From Mesorhizobium prunaredense (lineage in GTDB: Bacteria; Pseudomonadota; Alphaproteobacteria; Rhizobiales; Rhizobiaceae), in NCBI RefSeq assembly GCF_900156895.1, contig NZ_FTPD01000015.1, positions 124,001 to 188,000 of the forward strand: a DNA stretch of 64,000 nucleotides, in the 5' to 3' direction. Positions 8,609 through 17,263 of the stretch are shown here, one piece after another. The position numbers and the translations under genes are program-made. The notes under the pieces are model-generated. The model was not told the DNA's origin. It made no database searches and saw only the letters and a program-made list of their open reading frames with translations. The stretch's first letter is position 1; each line of letters begins with the position of its first letter.

Positions 8609-9304
8609 TCACTGGGCGGTGTAGCCGCCGTCCACCATGAACTGGGCTCCGGTCACGTAGGACGCCTCGTCGCTGGCGAGGAAGAGGATGACGGCGGCTA
8701 CCTCGCCTGGCTCGCCGATGCGGCCCATCGGTGTGGCGCGGATGACGTCGGCCGAGATGTTCGGATCCTGAGCCGCAATCATGGGCGTCGCGATCAGTCC
8801 TGGGTGGATCGAGTTCACACGCACCTTCTCCTTGGCGTAAGTGAGCGCACCGTTCTTGCTCATCTGCGTCACAGCGCCCTTGGAGGCGGTATAGGGAGCG
8901 ACGCCCGCGGCACCGACGGCGCCCCAAATCGACGAGACGTTGACGACGGAGCCCCCGCGCCCAAGCATCTGCGGGATGAACACACGCATGCCGTAAAAGA
9001 CGCCGGTCTGATTGACGGCGATCACCGAATGCCAATCTTCAACGGACACATCGGTGAGCGACGCGTATGTTCCAACGAGCCCCGCATTGTTGACCAGGAT
9101 CTGGGCACCGCCGGCATCGCTGCCGCCAAGCGAGGTGGCTTCAGCACTCGCGGCCTTCACGAGCACGGTAAAGAAGGGCGTGTTCAGCGTGGGCATGAAC
9201 CGGCCGAGCTTCAGCTCGGCATTTTGCGCCACCGCCTCATGAACCAATAGGGCAGCGGCGAGCGCGATACCCGAAGCAAAGAATAGTCGACGGTTAATAG
9301 CCAT
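8609..9304 (-). CDS. Chimeric gene: sugar-binding protein N-terminus fused to a truncated short-chain dehydrogenase
   Basis: The first 60 or so codons (MAINRRLFFASGIALAAALL, then an Ala-rich signal peptide and AELKLGRFMPTLNTPFFTVL) are the export signal and first beta-alpha unit of a ribose-type periplasmic binding protein. From about residue 62 (AQILVNNAGLVGTY) the protein becomes the C-terminal two thirds of a classical SDR: NNAG, catalytic Ser in VNVSSIWG, YTASK (Tyr/Lys), and the FMVDGGYTAQ end. The SDR's nucleotide-binding TGxxxGIG segment, about 75 residues, is absent. A good Shine-Dalgarno (GGAGGAGAAC) precedes the ATG at 9304. The join lies near 9118. It probably arose by deletion between two genes and is unlikely to be an active dehydrogenase. 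It could equally be classed as a pseudogene. Confidence 0.8.
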   Translation of the reverse strand: MAINRRLFFASGIALAAALLVHEAVAQNAELKLGRFMPTLNTPFFTVLVKAASAEATSLGGSDAGGAQILVNNAGLVGTYASLTDVSVEDWHSVIAVNQTGVFYGMRVFIPQMLGRGGSVVNVSSIWGAVGAAGVAPYTASKGAVTQMSKNGALTYAKEKVRVNSIHPGLIATPMIAAQDPNISADVIRATPMGRIGEPGEVAAVILFLASDEASYVTGAQFMVDGGYTAQ

Positions 9305-9455
9305 GTTCTCCTCCCGATGACGGCTGCCCTTAAGAGAGTGCACTCCTCCTTCGAATGCGACCTTTCTTCGGTAGTTCTATTCTCGCATGGCGGCTGGCGC
9401 GATAAAGCGCGCGAATTTAGAAACAGTGTTGCGGGATGCGCAAAAATGCACGCAC

Positions 9456-9487
9456 AAAAAAGCCCGCACTTAAGTGGTTGTCGGGCT
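9456..9487 (-). terminator. Rho-independent terminator of the Gfo/Idh/MocA gene
   Basis: On the minus strand AGCCCG pairs with CGGGCT around an inner palindrome CACTTAAGTG and is followed by six T residues. It lies 16 bases after the stop of the oxidoreductase gene and so separates that operon from the chimeric SDR and pcaIJF. Confidence 0.75.
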
Positions 9488-9503
9488 CGGACCTGCGGCG
9501 AAT

Positions 9504-10595
9504 CTAGAGTGTGAGCGATACTTCAGCGCCCGCCAATTCAGACGACTTGAACATGGCTTCGAGAAGCCGGTTAACGTTGTGAGCTTGCGTGGCGGGCACA
9601 ACGGACGGCGATCCCGTCCGCAGCGACGCAGCGAAAGCGCTCGCCTCGCGGTCGAAATAGATAGGGTTACCGATCTCGGCGATCTCGGGAGAATAGACCG
9701 TCTTTTTGGTCGCCCAGATTTCCGGGAAGCTCGTCTCTCGCCACTCCGTCCATCCTTGCTGATGACCGTTCTTCCCGCTGTCGTAGATCTTGTATGACGC
9801 CGGCAGGGGGCACGAGTGCATTATTCCCTCGGTCCCGTATGCCGACAGGTCCCAAGTCTCCGTCCACGACAGCGGATCCCATGACATGAAGTCGACGGTG
9901 ACCAACTTATCGGGGTAGTTGAGGATCGCGCCACCGGCGTCTTCCCGGGACTCGGCGCCGAACACCAACGGAAACTTGGTAATTCTAGCGTTGACTGTAT
10001 CGGGCATGCCGAAGTGGAGCAGGATGCGATCGATGAGGTGGCAGGCGATTACGAACATCGCTCCACCTATGTCCCCAGGCTGATTCATGTGGGCGGTAGC
10101 TGCCTCATTGTGAGAGCAGCCGGCATGGGCCCTGACCTGGAGAACTTTCCCCAGTCGTCCGCTTGCCAGAACCTCCTGCATCTTTCCGATGGAAGGCGCG
10201 AAACGCCAACAGTACCCAACCTGAAACAGGCCCTCCGTCCGCTCGACCGCGGCGACGATACGCGCGGTGTCGGTCGACCCTCGGCCGGCCGGCTTTTCAC
10301 AAAGCACGGCCTTTCCCGCTTCAAGCGCCTCGATGGCAAAATCCGCCATAGCGTGGCTTTTGGGATGCACAAGCACCGCATCGACATCGGGATCCGCCAG
10401 GATCTCGTTCTTACTTCGGGGCTCCAACCCAAGCGCATCGACAAACGGCGTCAGAAGCGGACTTTCGTCATGGGCACCCAGCAGGCGCACCCCCGACATT
10501 CTCTGAAACGCCTTTACCCTGCCAGATGTGTGGGGGTGCGTAATTCCCAGGCAAGCGATGCCGAGCACAGCATCTTCACCAATAGCGTAGCCCAT
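9504..10595 (-). CDS. Gfo/Idh/MocA family NAD(P)-dependent oxidoreductase
   Basis: This is a 363-residue protein of the glucose-fructose oxidoreductase/inositol dehydrogenase/MocA family. It has an N-terminal Rossmann fold (LGIACLGITHPHTSGRV, with the usual glycine-rich loop altered to GITHPHT), the hallmark EKPAG motif, and a C-terminal alpha/beta domain with IACHLIDRILLHFG supplying the catalytic Asp/His. Members oxidise a hydroxyl on sugars, cyclitols or sugar acids. The start at 10595 (MGYAIGEDAV) has GAAGGT upstream; a longer form to 10649 is possible. It lies 87 bases after a TIM-barrel isomerase-type gene on the same strand, a pairing common in cyclitol and sugar pathways. The substrate is not known. 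Confidence 0.82.
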   Translation of the reverse strand: MGYAIGEDAVLGIACLGITHPHTSGRVKAFQRMSGVRLLGAHDESPLLTPFVDALGLEPRSKNEILADPDVDAVLVHPKSHAMADFAIEALEAGKAVLCEKPAGRGSTDTARIVAAVERTEGLFQVGYCWRFAPSIGKMQEVLASGRLGKVLQVRAHAGCSHNEAATAHMNQPGDIGGAMFVIACHLIDRILLHFGMPDTVNARITKFPLVFGAESREDAGGAILNYPDKLVTVDFMSWDPLSWTETWDLSAYGTEGIMHSCPLPASYKIYDSGKNGHQQGWTEWRETSFPEIWATKKTVYSPEIAEIGNPIYFDREASAFAASLRTGSPSVVPATQAHNVNRLLEAMFKSSELAGAEVSLTL

Positions 10596-10682
10596 GGCCG
10601 TTGACCTTCGTTGTGGAGAAAAGAAGAAGGGGCGATCCTCGTTGATCACCCCTCCAAAAAGTTCGCGCTGCCGTTGGTCCGA

Positions 10683-11567
10683 TCAGAGATCGGCAAACTG
10701 AGCCATGGAGGACTTGAAAATCCGCTGAGCCATCTCGTCCAATCCGAGCACGCGGTGTTTGGCCGAAAGGATTTCGGTCCCGTAGACACCACTGTAGCCG
10801 GCTGCCTGTACCTCGCGCAGAAATGCGGGGACATCGAGTTCCCCTTCCCCGCAAAGCTCGCGATAAGCGATCGTATCTTCCCAAATGTCTGGTACCGGCG
10901 CCACCTTCAGCGCGTCGTCAATTTCCACGGCCTTGATGAACCGAGCGGGTATCTTGCGAATTTCGCTATAGGGAATGTTGCCTCGGGCCATGTGCCAGAT
11001 GTCGATGAGCAGGCCACCGTTCTTGCGATTTGCGCCGGAGACGATCGCCAAGCCGGTTTCGATGGTACGCACATTTGACCAAGGCATGATTTCCAACACG
11101 ATGTCGGTGCCGTAGGGCGCAGCCTCGTCGCATAACTTGCCCAGTTCATCCGCCATCAGCTGCACGTCGGCTGGAGCATCCTCGAAGCCAGGCCCGACCT
11201 TGATATCCTTTAGCCCCAATTCCGCTGCGACCTCGAGCATAAGCTTGCGGACCTTGTCGGACTCCTGACGCTTCTCGTCGCGGTGGAACCAATTAGTCAG
11301 GAACTCGATCTCGAGGTGCTTGATGCCGTTCGCCTCCACGATCCGGCGCATTTCCCGGTAGCCGATCTGATCCCTGACATGAACTACGTCCTCCGAGTGG
11401 AGGCCGAAGCCCTTGAATCGGGCGCGGGCAGCGGCCTCGACACGGTCCTTGAACGGGAAAGGACTGATTTCCGTGGGGCCAAGGGGGAAGACGTCACCGG
11501 AGAGGGCGAAGTAGGAAATCAGGAGTTCAACGTCTGCAGCCATCACGATGTCCTTGCGGGAATGCAT
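10683..11567 (-). CDS. Sugar phosphate isomerase/epimerase-type TIM barrel (IolE/xylose isomerase-like)
   Basis: This is a protein of about 294 residues of the AP endonuclease 2/xylose isomerase-like TIM barrel superfamily, which includes inosose dehydratase (IolE), IolI and hydroxypyruvate isomerase. Metal-ligand segments are visible: IEFLTNW, DIVLEIMPWS (Glu), LLIDIWHMARG (Asp/His) and KAVEIDDA. The ATG at 11567 has GGAGG six bases upstream; an ATG at 11543 (MAADVELL) with AAGGA is the alternative. It sits directly upstream of the Gfo/Idh/MocA gene, and the LysR gene follows on its upstream side. It probably isomerises, epimerises or dehydrates the product of the adjacent dehydrogenase; which of these cannot be read from sequence. 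Confidence 0.8.
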   Translation of the reverse strand: MHSRKDIVMAADVELLISYFALSGDVFPLGPTEISPFPFKDRVEAAARARFKGFGLHSEDVVHVRDQIGYREMRRIVEANGIKHLEIEFLTNWFHRDEKRQESDKVRKLMLEVAAELGLKDIKVGPGFEDAPADVQLMADELGKLCDEAAPYGTDIVLEIMPWSNVRTIETGLAIVSGANRKNGGLLIDIWHMARGNIPYSEIRKIPARFIKAVEIDDALKVAPVPDIWEDTIAYRELCGEGELDVPAFLREVQAAGYSGVYGTEILSAKHRVLGLDEMAQRIFKSSMAQFADL

Positions 11568-11674
11568 ATCGTGCCTCCGCGAGCGGCGCGGCACCCGTTT
11601 TGGCTAACGTTCTACCGAGCGAGAATAAACCCGGTCGCTGGAGAAACTGTGTTGCGTGGCGCGCAAAAATCGGC

Positions 11675-12634
11675 TTACCGAGTCCACAGTTCCTCGTAGT
11701 TGTTTGCGCGGAACTGCTCGACGAGAAAGTCGAGGAACAGCCGGGTCCGGGCGGGCATGAAGGATTTGCTCGGATAGGCGATGTTCATTGTCAGCCTGGG
11801 GAGATCCCAATCATCGAGGACACGGACAAGGCGCCCGGCTTCGAGATCTTTCTGGATGATGTACGTTGGTTGCGCCAGGATCCCAAGACCGTCGCGAGCG
11901 GCCGCGCAAATGAGCTGGCCGTCATTGGCATTGATGATGCCATCGACCTCGACGGCTACAGCTTCCTCGCCCTTGCGGAAGTTCAGGTGATTCCAGTTGT
12001 CGGCCAGAGTGTAGAGGATCAGGTCGTGGTCCTTGAGGTCGCTGGGATGCTTCGGGACGCCGCGGCGATCGAGGTACTCCTGTGATGCCGCCAATAGCCG
12101 GCGCGTCTCGGCCAGCTTTCGAATAGTGATGGAGCTATCGGCCTCCACGCGACGCGTGCGGATCGCAAGATCGAGCCCATTTTCGATGATGTCGTAGTAG
12201 CGGTTGGATGCCACCACTTCGATCAGCACACTCGGATAGCGCTGCCTAAACTGCTGAACCACTGGCATCAGATGCAGCAACGAAAATGACAGAGAGGCCC
12301 CTACCCTCAGCCTGCCGGTTGGCGCATGAGCGCGGGCCGTAACGTTTGCCTCGGCCTCTTCCCAATTAGCCAGGATGTCTCGGGCGTCCAAGTAGAGCTG
12401 CTGGCCTTCGGTGGTCGTGCTGAGCCGGCGAGTAGATCGTTGAACCAGCCGGGCACCGAGCCTCGACTCCAGATTCACAAGGTGGCGGCTAACTCCGGAA
12501 ACCGAGAGGTCAAGGGCTTCCGCCGCCTTTGTCATGCTCTGTTCCTCAACGATTTTGAGGAACACCTGTAGCTCGGTCCAACGATCCACTTTTTGCATCC
12601 GGCGGAAAGGTGTTTTGAGAAAGCCAGTCTTCAT
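11675..12634 (-). CDS. LysR-family transcriptional regulator
   Basis: This LysR regulator is about 319 residues long. The N-terminal winged helix-turn-helix (LQVFLKIVEEQSMTKAAEAL, then SVSGVSRHLVNLESRLGARL) is followed by a periplasmic-binding-like effector domain beginning near TGRLRVGASLSF. The ATG at 12634 has GGGAAG close upstream; the ATG at 12598 is nearer the family start. It is transcribed divergently from the Dabb-YciI-maleylacetate reductase operon (66 bases between starts), the classical arrangement for a LysR activator of aromatic catabolism, so I infer it controls that operon. No clear T-N11-A site was picked out in the short spacer. Confidence 0.88.
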   Translation of the reverse strand: MKTGFLKTPFRRMQKVDRWTELQVFLKIVEEQSMTKAAEALDLSVSGVSRHLVNLESRLGARLVQRSTRRLSTTTEGQQLYLDARDILANWEEAEANVTARAHAPTGRLRVGASLSFSLLHLMPVVQQFRQRYPSVLIEVVASNRYYDIIENGLDLAIRTRRVEADSSITIRKLAETRRLLAASQEYLDRRGVPKHPSDLKDHDLILYTLADNWNHLNFRKGEEAVAVEVDGIINANDGQLICAAARDGLGILAQPTYIIQKDLEAGRLVRVLDDWDLPRLTMNIAYPSKSFMPARTRLFLDFLVEQFRANNYEELWTR

Positions 12635-12700
12635 CGCTTCCCAAGCAAATGCAATCACTTCCGTCAAACTCGCACGGTCACTAGGCTTGAGAGGGAACGG

Positions 12701-13054
12701 ATGGATCAACTGGCGGCACAGAAGGGGCAGAGGGAGCGGGTAAAACATGTCGTCATGTGGAACCTCCTTCCAAGCGCCGACGGCCAGAAAGCCGCTGCGG
12801 TAGAAGCGGTCAAATCGCGCTTTGAGGCATTGCTCGGAGCGATCCCGGGCCTTCTGCACATTGAAGTAGGCGTGGATTTCAGTGGCGTCGATTACGCCTG
12901 CGACGTGGTGCTATACTCAGAGTTCGAGAGCGCCGAAGCTCTGGAGGCATATGCCAACCATCCCGCCCACTTGAAGATACGTGACGAGCTCCAGGGTGTG
13001 CGTATTGCGCGGTACCAGGTCGACTACGTTTCAACGGAGGAACCCTCGCCATGA
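12701..13054 (+). CDS. Dabb (stress-responsive A/B barrel) domain protein
   Basis: The product is about 117 residues, a dimeric ferredoxin-like A/B barrel protein. The segment KHVVMWNLLP followed by ALLGAIPGLLHIEVGVDF and DVVLYSEFESAEALEAYANH matches the Dabb pattern. The ATG at 12701 is preceded by GAGAGG; an upstream in-frame extension would run into the regulator. It is the first gene of an operon with a YciI-like protein (4-base overlap) and maleylacetate reductase. Small dimeric A/B barrels in aromatic clusters often act as muconolactone-isomerase-like or cyclase enzymes; here the reaction is unknown. Confidence 0.8.
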   Translation: MDQLAAQKGQRERVKHVVMWNLLPSADGQKAAAVEAVKSRFEALLGAIPGLLHIEVGVDFSGVDYACDVVLYSEFESAEALEAYANHPAHLKIRDELQGVRIARYQVDYVSTEEPSP

Positions 13055-13338
13055 AGGTTGCCGTCCACTGCATCGATCATCCAAACGCGATCGATATTCG
13101 TCTTGCTCACTACGATGAGCATAAGGCCTATCTGGCCGCGGGAAAGATGAGGACCGTAATCTCCGGACCGCTGCTAGCGGCTGACGGCGCCACAATGATT
13201 GGGTCGCTGTTCGTCTTTGAGGCCTCAAGTGTGGCTGAGGTCGAAGCATTCAACGCTGCCGACCCCTTCAACCGGTCGGGCGTGTGGGCCGAGATCAGCA
13301 TCAAGCAGTTCAACCTGCGCGTTGACAATCGGGAGTAG
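13051..13338 (+). CDS. YciI-family protein
   Basis: This small protein of 95 residues has the YciI fold, a ferredoxin-like dimer related to muconolactone isomerase. The conserved His/Asp pair lies in IRLAHYDEHKAYLAAGK, and the ending EVEAFNAADPFNRSGVWAE is typical of the family. It overlaps the Dabb gene by four bases and is followed five bases later by maleylacetate reductase, so it is translationally coupled. Some YciI proteins are dehalogenase- or isomerase-like (for example TftG); its role here is probably within the same ring-cleavage pathway, by inference from context. Confidence 0.85.
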   Translation: MKVAVHCIDHPNAIDIRLAHYDEHKAYLAAGKMRTVISGPLLAADGATMIGSLFVFEASSVAEVEAFNAADPFNRSGVWAEISIKQFNLRVDNRE

Positions 13339-13343
13339 GCAAA

Positions 13344-14420
13344 ATGGCAAGGCTACCCGAGAGTTTCGTCTACAGCGCCAATGCATCGCGAGTCGTCTTT
13401 GGCGCGGGATCGGTTGGTAGGGTCGGAGAAGAAGTCGACCGCTTGCGGCTGCAGCGGGTTCTGGTCCTCTCCACACCCCAGCAAGAAGACTTTGCTCTGA
13501 CGGTGGCCTCCCGACTCGCGGCAAAGTCAGTTGGGGTGTTCTCGGGCGCCGCCATGCACACCCCGGTGAATGTCACTGAACAAGCGATGCGAGACATTCA
13601 GGAAAAGGATGTCGACGGGCTAGTCGCCATTGGCGGTGGTTCGACGACTGGCCTCAGCAAAGCTTTGGCCCTGCGCACCGATCTGCCGCAGATCGCCATC
13701 CCGACCACCTATGCCGGCTCTGAGATGACGCCCATCCTCGGTGAAACGGCGAACGGCCAGAAGAAGACGATCACTTCGCCGAAGGTCCTGCCTGAAGTGG
13801 TGATCTACGATGTCGACCTGACGCTTTCCCTACCGGTCGCCCTCTCAGGAACCAGCGGCATCAACGCTATCGCACACGCGGTTGAGGCCCTCTACGCTCA
13901 GGACCGGAACCCGATAATCGACCTGATGGCGGGCGAAGCCATCTGTGCATTGGCCAAGGCCTTGCCCACGATCAAGCTTGATCAGGAGAACAGGGAAGCA
14001 CGATCCCTGGCCCTGTACGGCGCTTGGTTGGCGGGGACGTGCCTGGGGGCCGTGGGCATGTCCCTGCACCACAAGCTTTGCCATACGCTCGGCGGAACGT
14101 TCGACCTCCCGCATGCAGAGACGCACACCATCATGCTGCCGCATGCCCTCGCCTACAACGCGCCAGCTGTCCCGGAGGCCATCGGTCGCCTGAAGCGCGT
14201 TTTGGAAACCGACGACCCCAGCCTCGCGCTCTACGAACTCGCCGGCCAGGTAGGAGCGGTGCGCGCCCTCAAGGACATTGGCATGCCGGAAGAGGGCCTT
14301 GGTCAGGCCCGCGCATTGGCCCTGTCTAATCCCTACTGGAACCCGCGGCAGCTCGATGAAGATCGGATAGGGCGCCTCCTCCATCGCGCCTACGCCGGCC
14401 TGCCCCCCCTTGTTGAATAG
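13344..14420 (+). CDS. Maleylacetate reductase (iron-type alcohol dehydrogenase family)
   Basis: The enzyme reduces maleylacetate to 3-oxoadipate with NAD(P)H, linking hydroxyquinol-type ring cleavage to PcaIJ/PcaF. The 358-residue protein belongs to the Fe-ADH/dehydroquinate-synthase-like fold. It shows GGGSTTGLSKALAL for nucleotide binding, AIPTTYAGSEMT, GMSLHHKLCHTLGG and LPHAETHTIMLPHALAYN, which mark maleylacetate reductases (MacA/TfdF/GraC group). It is the third gene of the plus-strand operon that continues into two SDRs, an MFS carrier and a zinc alcohol dehydrogenase. Its substrate would come from the intradiol dioxygenase encoded at 20.1-20.9 kb. Confidence 0.9.
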   Translation: MARLPESFVYSANASRVVFGAGSVGRVGEEVDRLRLQRVLVLSTPQQEDFALTVASRLAAKSVGVFSGAAMHTPVNVTEQAMRDIQEKDVDGLVAIGGGSTTGLSKALALRTDLPQIAIPTTYAGSEMTPILGETANGQKKTITSPKVLPEVVIYDVDLTLSLPVALSGTSGINAIAHAVEALYAQDRNPIIDLMAGEAICALAKALPTIKLDQENREARSLALYGAWLAGTCLGAVGMSLHHKLCHTLGGTFDLPHAETHTIMLPHALAYNAPAVPEAIGRLKRVLETDDPSLALYELAGQVGAVRALKDIGMPEEGLGQARALALSNPYWNPRQLDEDRIGRLLHRAYAGLPPLVE

Positions 14421-14428
14421 GTGATCGA

Positions 14429-15214
14429 ATGAGTTCGCTTGAACTGCGGCTGCCCGACATCGTCGTTGTGACAGGCACAGCGTCAGGTCTCGGCCTCGAA
14501 GTGGCCCGGCGTCTGCTGCAGTGCAACTGTAAGGTGGTCGGTGTCGATATGGCTCCATCTGCGCTCGAATCCGATCCCAGCTACCGGCAGGTCACTGGTT
14601 CGATCGCTGATACAAGTACCTGGAACAAGGTGGGCGACCTCCTCGACGCCGAAACGTCCGCAACGCTAGGGCTCGTGACCTGCGCCGCAATCCTTGACGT
14701 GGGCACTGTACCTGAAGCGACGCCCCAGCTCATCGAGCGCACCATGGCGGTGAACGTGACCGGCACCGCCTTGGGTATGGCAATGATTGTTCCTCGGATG
14801 GAGGCCAAAGGTGGTGGCGCCATCGTTGCGGTTGCGTCAGTCAACGCCACCTTGGCCGAGCAGCAGCTGGCCATCTACAACGCATCGAAAGCAGCCGTGC
14901 GTCAGCTGGCTCGGACCGCAGCACTCGACCACGCACGCCGAGGCATCCGGATCAACGTTCTGAGTCCCGGTCCCATGATGGCTGGCCTCTTCAAGCGACA
15001 CGTCGAGAGCGCCACCGACAGCTCCAGGTTCCTGGCGACCCGGGCAAATCGACAGCCGCAAGGCCGCATCCTCGAGGCAAGTGAGGTCGCCCAAGCAGCA
15101 TTGTTCCTCTTGTCCGATGGCGCGTCGGCACTCCTTGGTGCAGACGTCATCGCCGACGGTGGATTGACTGCTGGTTTCGATTTTCGAACCGGCGCTGAAG
15201 GGGCGTCCGTCTAA
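14429..15214 (+). CDS. Short-chain dehydrogenase/reductase
   Basis: This is a 261-residue classical SDR. VVVTGTASGLGLEVARRL is the cofactor-binding TGxxxGxG motif and VDMAP suggests NAD(H) preference. The NNAG motif is replaced by TCAAIL. The catalytic set is Ser in VAVASVN and Tyr/Lys in YNASKAA, and the ending ADVIADGGLTAG is typical. It begins eight bases after maleylacetate reductase, so it is in the same operon. It presumably oxidises or reduces a ring or side-chain hydroxyl in the pathway; the substrate is unknown. Confidence 0.87.
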   Translation: MSSLELRLPDIVVVTGTASGLGLEVARRLLQCNCKVVGVDMAPSALESDPSYRQVTGSIADTSTWNKVGDLLDAETSATLGLVTCAAILDVGTVPEATPQLIERTMAVNVTGTALGMAMIVPRMEAKGGGAIVAVASVNATLAEQQLAIYNASKAAVRQLARTAALDHARRGIRINVLSPGPMMAGLFKRHVESATDSSRFLATRANRQPQGRILEASEVAQAALFLLSDGASALLGADVIADGGLTAGFDFRTGAEGASV

Positions 15215-15240
15215 ACTCACGATCGTTGGGAGGAAGCAAT

Positions 15241-16041
15241 ATGGATACTGGTCTCAAAGGAAAGGTCGTGATCATCACCGGCGCTGCCAACGGCATCGGC
15301 CGCGCCACGGCCTTGGGTTTCGCCAAGGAAGGCGCCGACCTCGGACTGTTGGATATCGACGAGAAAGGATTGGCGGAGGTGGCGGCCGTCGCCGGTCGCC
15401 ATGGTGTCACGGTTCACTCCGCAAGCGCCGATCTCTCGGAAGCGGCTGGAGTATCCGGCGGCATGGACGAGCTTCTGAAGGGCTTCGGGAACCGCGTTGA
15501 CGTGCTCGTCAACAATGTTGGTTCCGGCGCAATCCGCAGCTTCGACGACGTCGATGACGCGGCGTGGGATGCAACGCTTTCGCTCAACTTCATGAGTTAT
15601 GTACGAGCGACCCGCAAAGCGCTTCCAATCCTGCGGGCCAATGGCGGCGTGATCGTCAACAATGCGTCGGACCTGGCGCGACAGCCAGAACCGGTGCCGG
15701 TCGACTACTCGGTATCGAAGGCCGCAATCCTCGCCCTCACCAAGGCATTGGCTCGAGCCGAGGCTCCCAAGATCCGCGTCAACGCTGTTGCTCCTGGTCC
15801 CATCTGGTCGCCCTTCTGGGAGAAACCCGGAGGCTTCGCCGAGACGATGGGCAAGTACCACAAGATGGAGCCACAGGCGGCCGTCGAGCACGAATTGAAA
15901 CTTCGGCAGTTGCCGCTACAGCGGCTCGGTACGCCGGACGAAGTCGCGAACGTGATCCTGTTCCTGGCCTCTGATCTGGCCTCGTTCGTAACGTCCTCGG
16001 TCTGGGGCGTCGACGGTGGCTCGATCCGATCCATCATCTGA
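15241..16041 (+). CDS. Short-chain dehydrogenase/reductase
   Basis: This is a second SDR, 266 residues. It shows the TGAANGIGRATAL cofactor loop, Asp in LGLLDIDEKG (NAD preference), VNNVGSGA, Ser in VNNASDLA, the YSVSKAA Tyr/Lys pair and a VDGGSIRSI end. The start at 15241 has GGGAGG nine bases upstream and beats a five-codon upstream extension. Ile-Trp-Ser-Pro (GPIWSPF) after the catalytic motif is a substrate-loop feature of sugar and cyclitol-like SDRs, but I would not name a substrate. It lies between the other SDR and the MFS carrier in one operon. Confidence 0.88.
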   Translation: MDTGLKGKVVIITGAANGIGRATALGFAKEGADLGLLDIDEKGLAEVAAVAGRHGVTVHSASADLSEAAGVSGGMDELLKGFGNRVDVLVNNVGSGAIRSFDDVDDAAWDATLSLNFMSYVRATRKALPILRANGGVIVNNASDLARQPEPVPVDYSVSKAAILALTKALARAEAPKIRVNAVAPGPIWSPFWEKPGGFAETMGKYHKMEPQAAVEHELKLRQLPLQRLGTPDEVANVILFLASDLASFVTSSVWGVDGGSIRSII

Positions 16042-16042
16042 C

Positions 16043-17263
16043 GTGAATGTCTCCGTCCCCAATGATCGGCTGCCGGCTGGCTTCGAGTTCGCGGTCGCCT
16101 GCGTTTGCGGCGCCATCGTCGCGAACCTCTATTTCGCACAGCCTATCGTCGGGGAGATTGCCGGCACGCTTGGGCTCGCTCCCGAACGTGCTGGTATCAT
16201 TGTGACCCTTGCCCAGCTCGGCTATTGCCTTGGCTTGCTCCTTTTGGTGCCGCTCGCTGACGCGCTCGAGAACCGCCGCCTGGCCTTGGCAGTGCTCGTC
16301 GTCGGCTTCGCCGCCTCGATCACAATGGCACTGACAACCTCGCCGACGCTCTTCCTAATCGCGTGCTTCGGTATCGGCGTCGGGTCAGTGTCCGTCCAGA
16401 TCCTGCTTCCCTATGCGGCCGCGCTTTCCGACCCGAAGCGCCAAGGCTTGATGGTTGGGCGGGTGATGGCCGGCATCCTGACCGGCATCATGTTGTCTCG
16501 GCCTGTGTCGAGCCTGATCACCGGACCCCTTGGCTGGCGGTCGGTCTTCTTCGTCTCTGCCGCCATCAGCCTGGGCGCCGCTATGCTGATCCTCGCTCGG
16601 ATGCCGGCGCGACAGCCGGAAAGCAAGCTTCGCTACGGAGCCATGCTGAAATCCATGGGTTCCCTCGCTCTGGGCAACCGCCTGCTTCAGCGTCGGGCCG
16701 CCTACCAATTCTTGATGTTCTATTCCTACACCCTCTTCTGGACGGCCCTGCCCCTGCTTCTGAGCAGGCCGCCATACAGCCTCGACCAAGTTCAGATCGC
16801 ACTTGTGGCGCTAGCGGGAGCGGCCGGCGCGATGATGTCACCTCTGGCCGGGAGGGTAGCTGACCGCGGAGCGATCACCTTGGGAATGACGCTCTCCCTC
16901 AGCGCCGGCGTCCTGTCCTGGATCGTTGCCGGCTGGGGTGGATCGGGTGGCGTGGTTGGGCTGGCGGCCCTTCTGGTTGGTGCCCTCCTTCTCGACGGCG
17001 CCGTCCCCGTGTCCCTGGTGATGAGCCAACGCGAGCTCTTTTCCGCTCACCCTAACGAACGGGCTCGCCTCAACGGCCTCTTCATGGCAGCCTTCTTCGT
17101 CGGTGGGGCGGCTGGCGCCAGCGTCGGCGTCTGGGCGATTGAGAACTGTGGTTGGCATGGCGCTATGATTGCAGGCGCTTCAGGCCCCCTGGTCGCCCTG
17201 ACACTGCATCTGACTTTTCAGGCGCTACAAACGCCGCCACGTTCAAAAGGAGTTCGAAAGTGA
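16043..17263 (+). CDS. Major facilitator superfamily transporter
   Basis: This inner-membrane carrier of about 406 residues has roughly twelve predicted membrane helices, for example GAIVANLYFAQPIVGEIAG, LGYCLGLLLLVPLADAL and MSPLAGRVADRGAI. The loop-2/3 signature (PLADALENRR) marks the MFS, and NLYFAQPIV is typical of YnfM/NepI-like drug or small-molecule exporters. The start is uncertain: GTG at 16043, two bases after the SDR stop, or GTG at 16016 inside the SDR end. Its stop overlaps the GTG of the next gene by four bases, so it is operonic. It may move a pathway substrate or intermediate. Confidence 0.85.
   Translation: MNVSVPNDRLPAGFEFAVACVCGAIVANLYFAQPIVGEIAGTLGLAPERAGIIVTLAQLGYCLGLLLLVPLADALENRRLALAVLVVGFAASITMALTTSPTLFLIACFGIGVGSVSVQILLPYAAALSDPKRQGLMVGRVMAGILTGIMLSRPVSSLITGPLGWRSVFFVSAAISLGAAMLILARMPARQPESKLRYGAMLKSMGSLALGNRLLQRRAAYQFLMFYSYTLFWTALPLLLSRPPYSLDQVQIALVALAGAAGAMMSPLAGRVADRGAITLGMTLSLSAGVLSWIVAGWGGSGGVVGLAALLVGALLLDGAVPVSLVMSQRELFSAHPNERARLNGLFMAAFFVGGAAGASVGVWAIENCGWHGAMIAGASGPLVALTLHLTFQALQTPPRSKGVRK

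Noticed and set aside
10629..10652. Imperfect stem (GGGGCGATC / GATCACCCC) between the TIM-barrel and Gfo/Idh/MocA genes, considered as a terminator
   Set aside because: The stem has a mismatch and lies just 34 bases before the next start in the same operon; the evidence is too weak for a terminator call.
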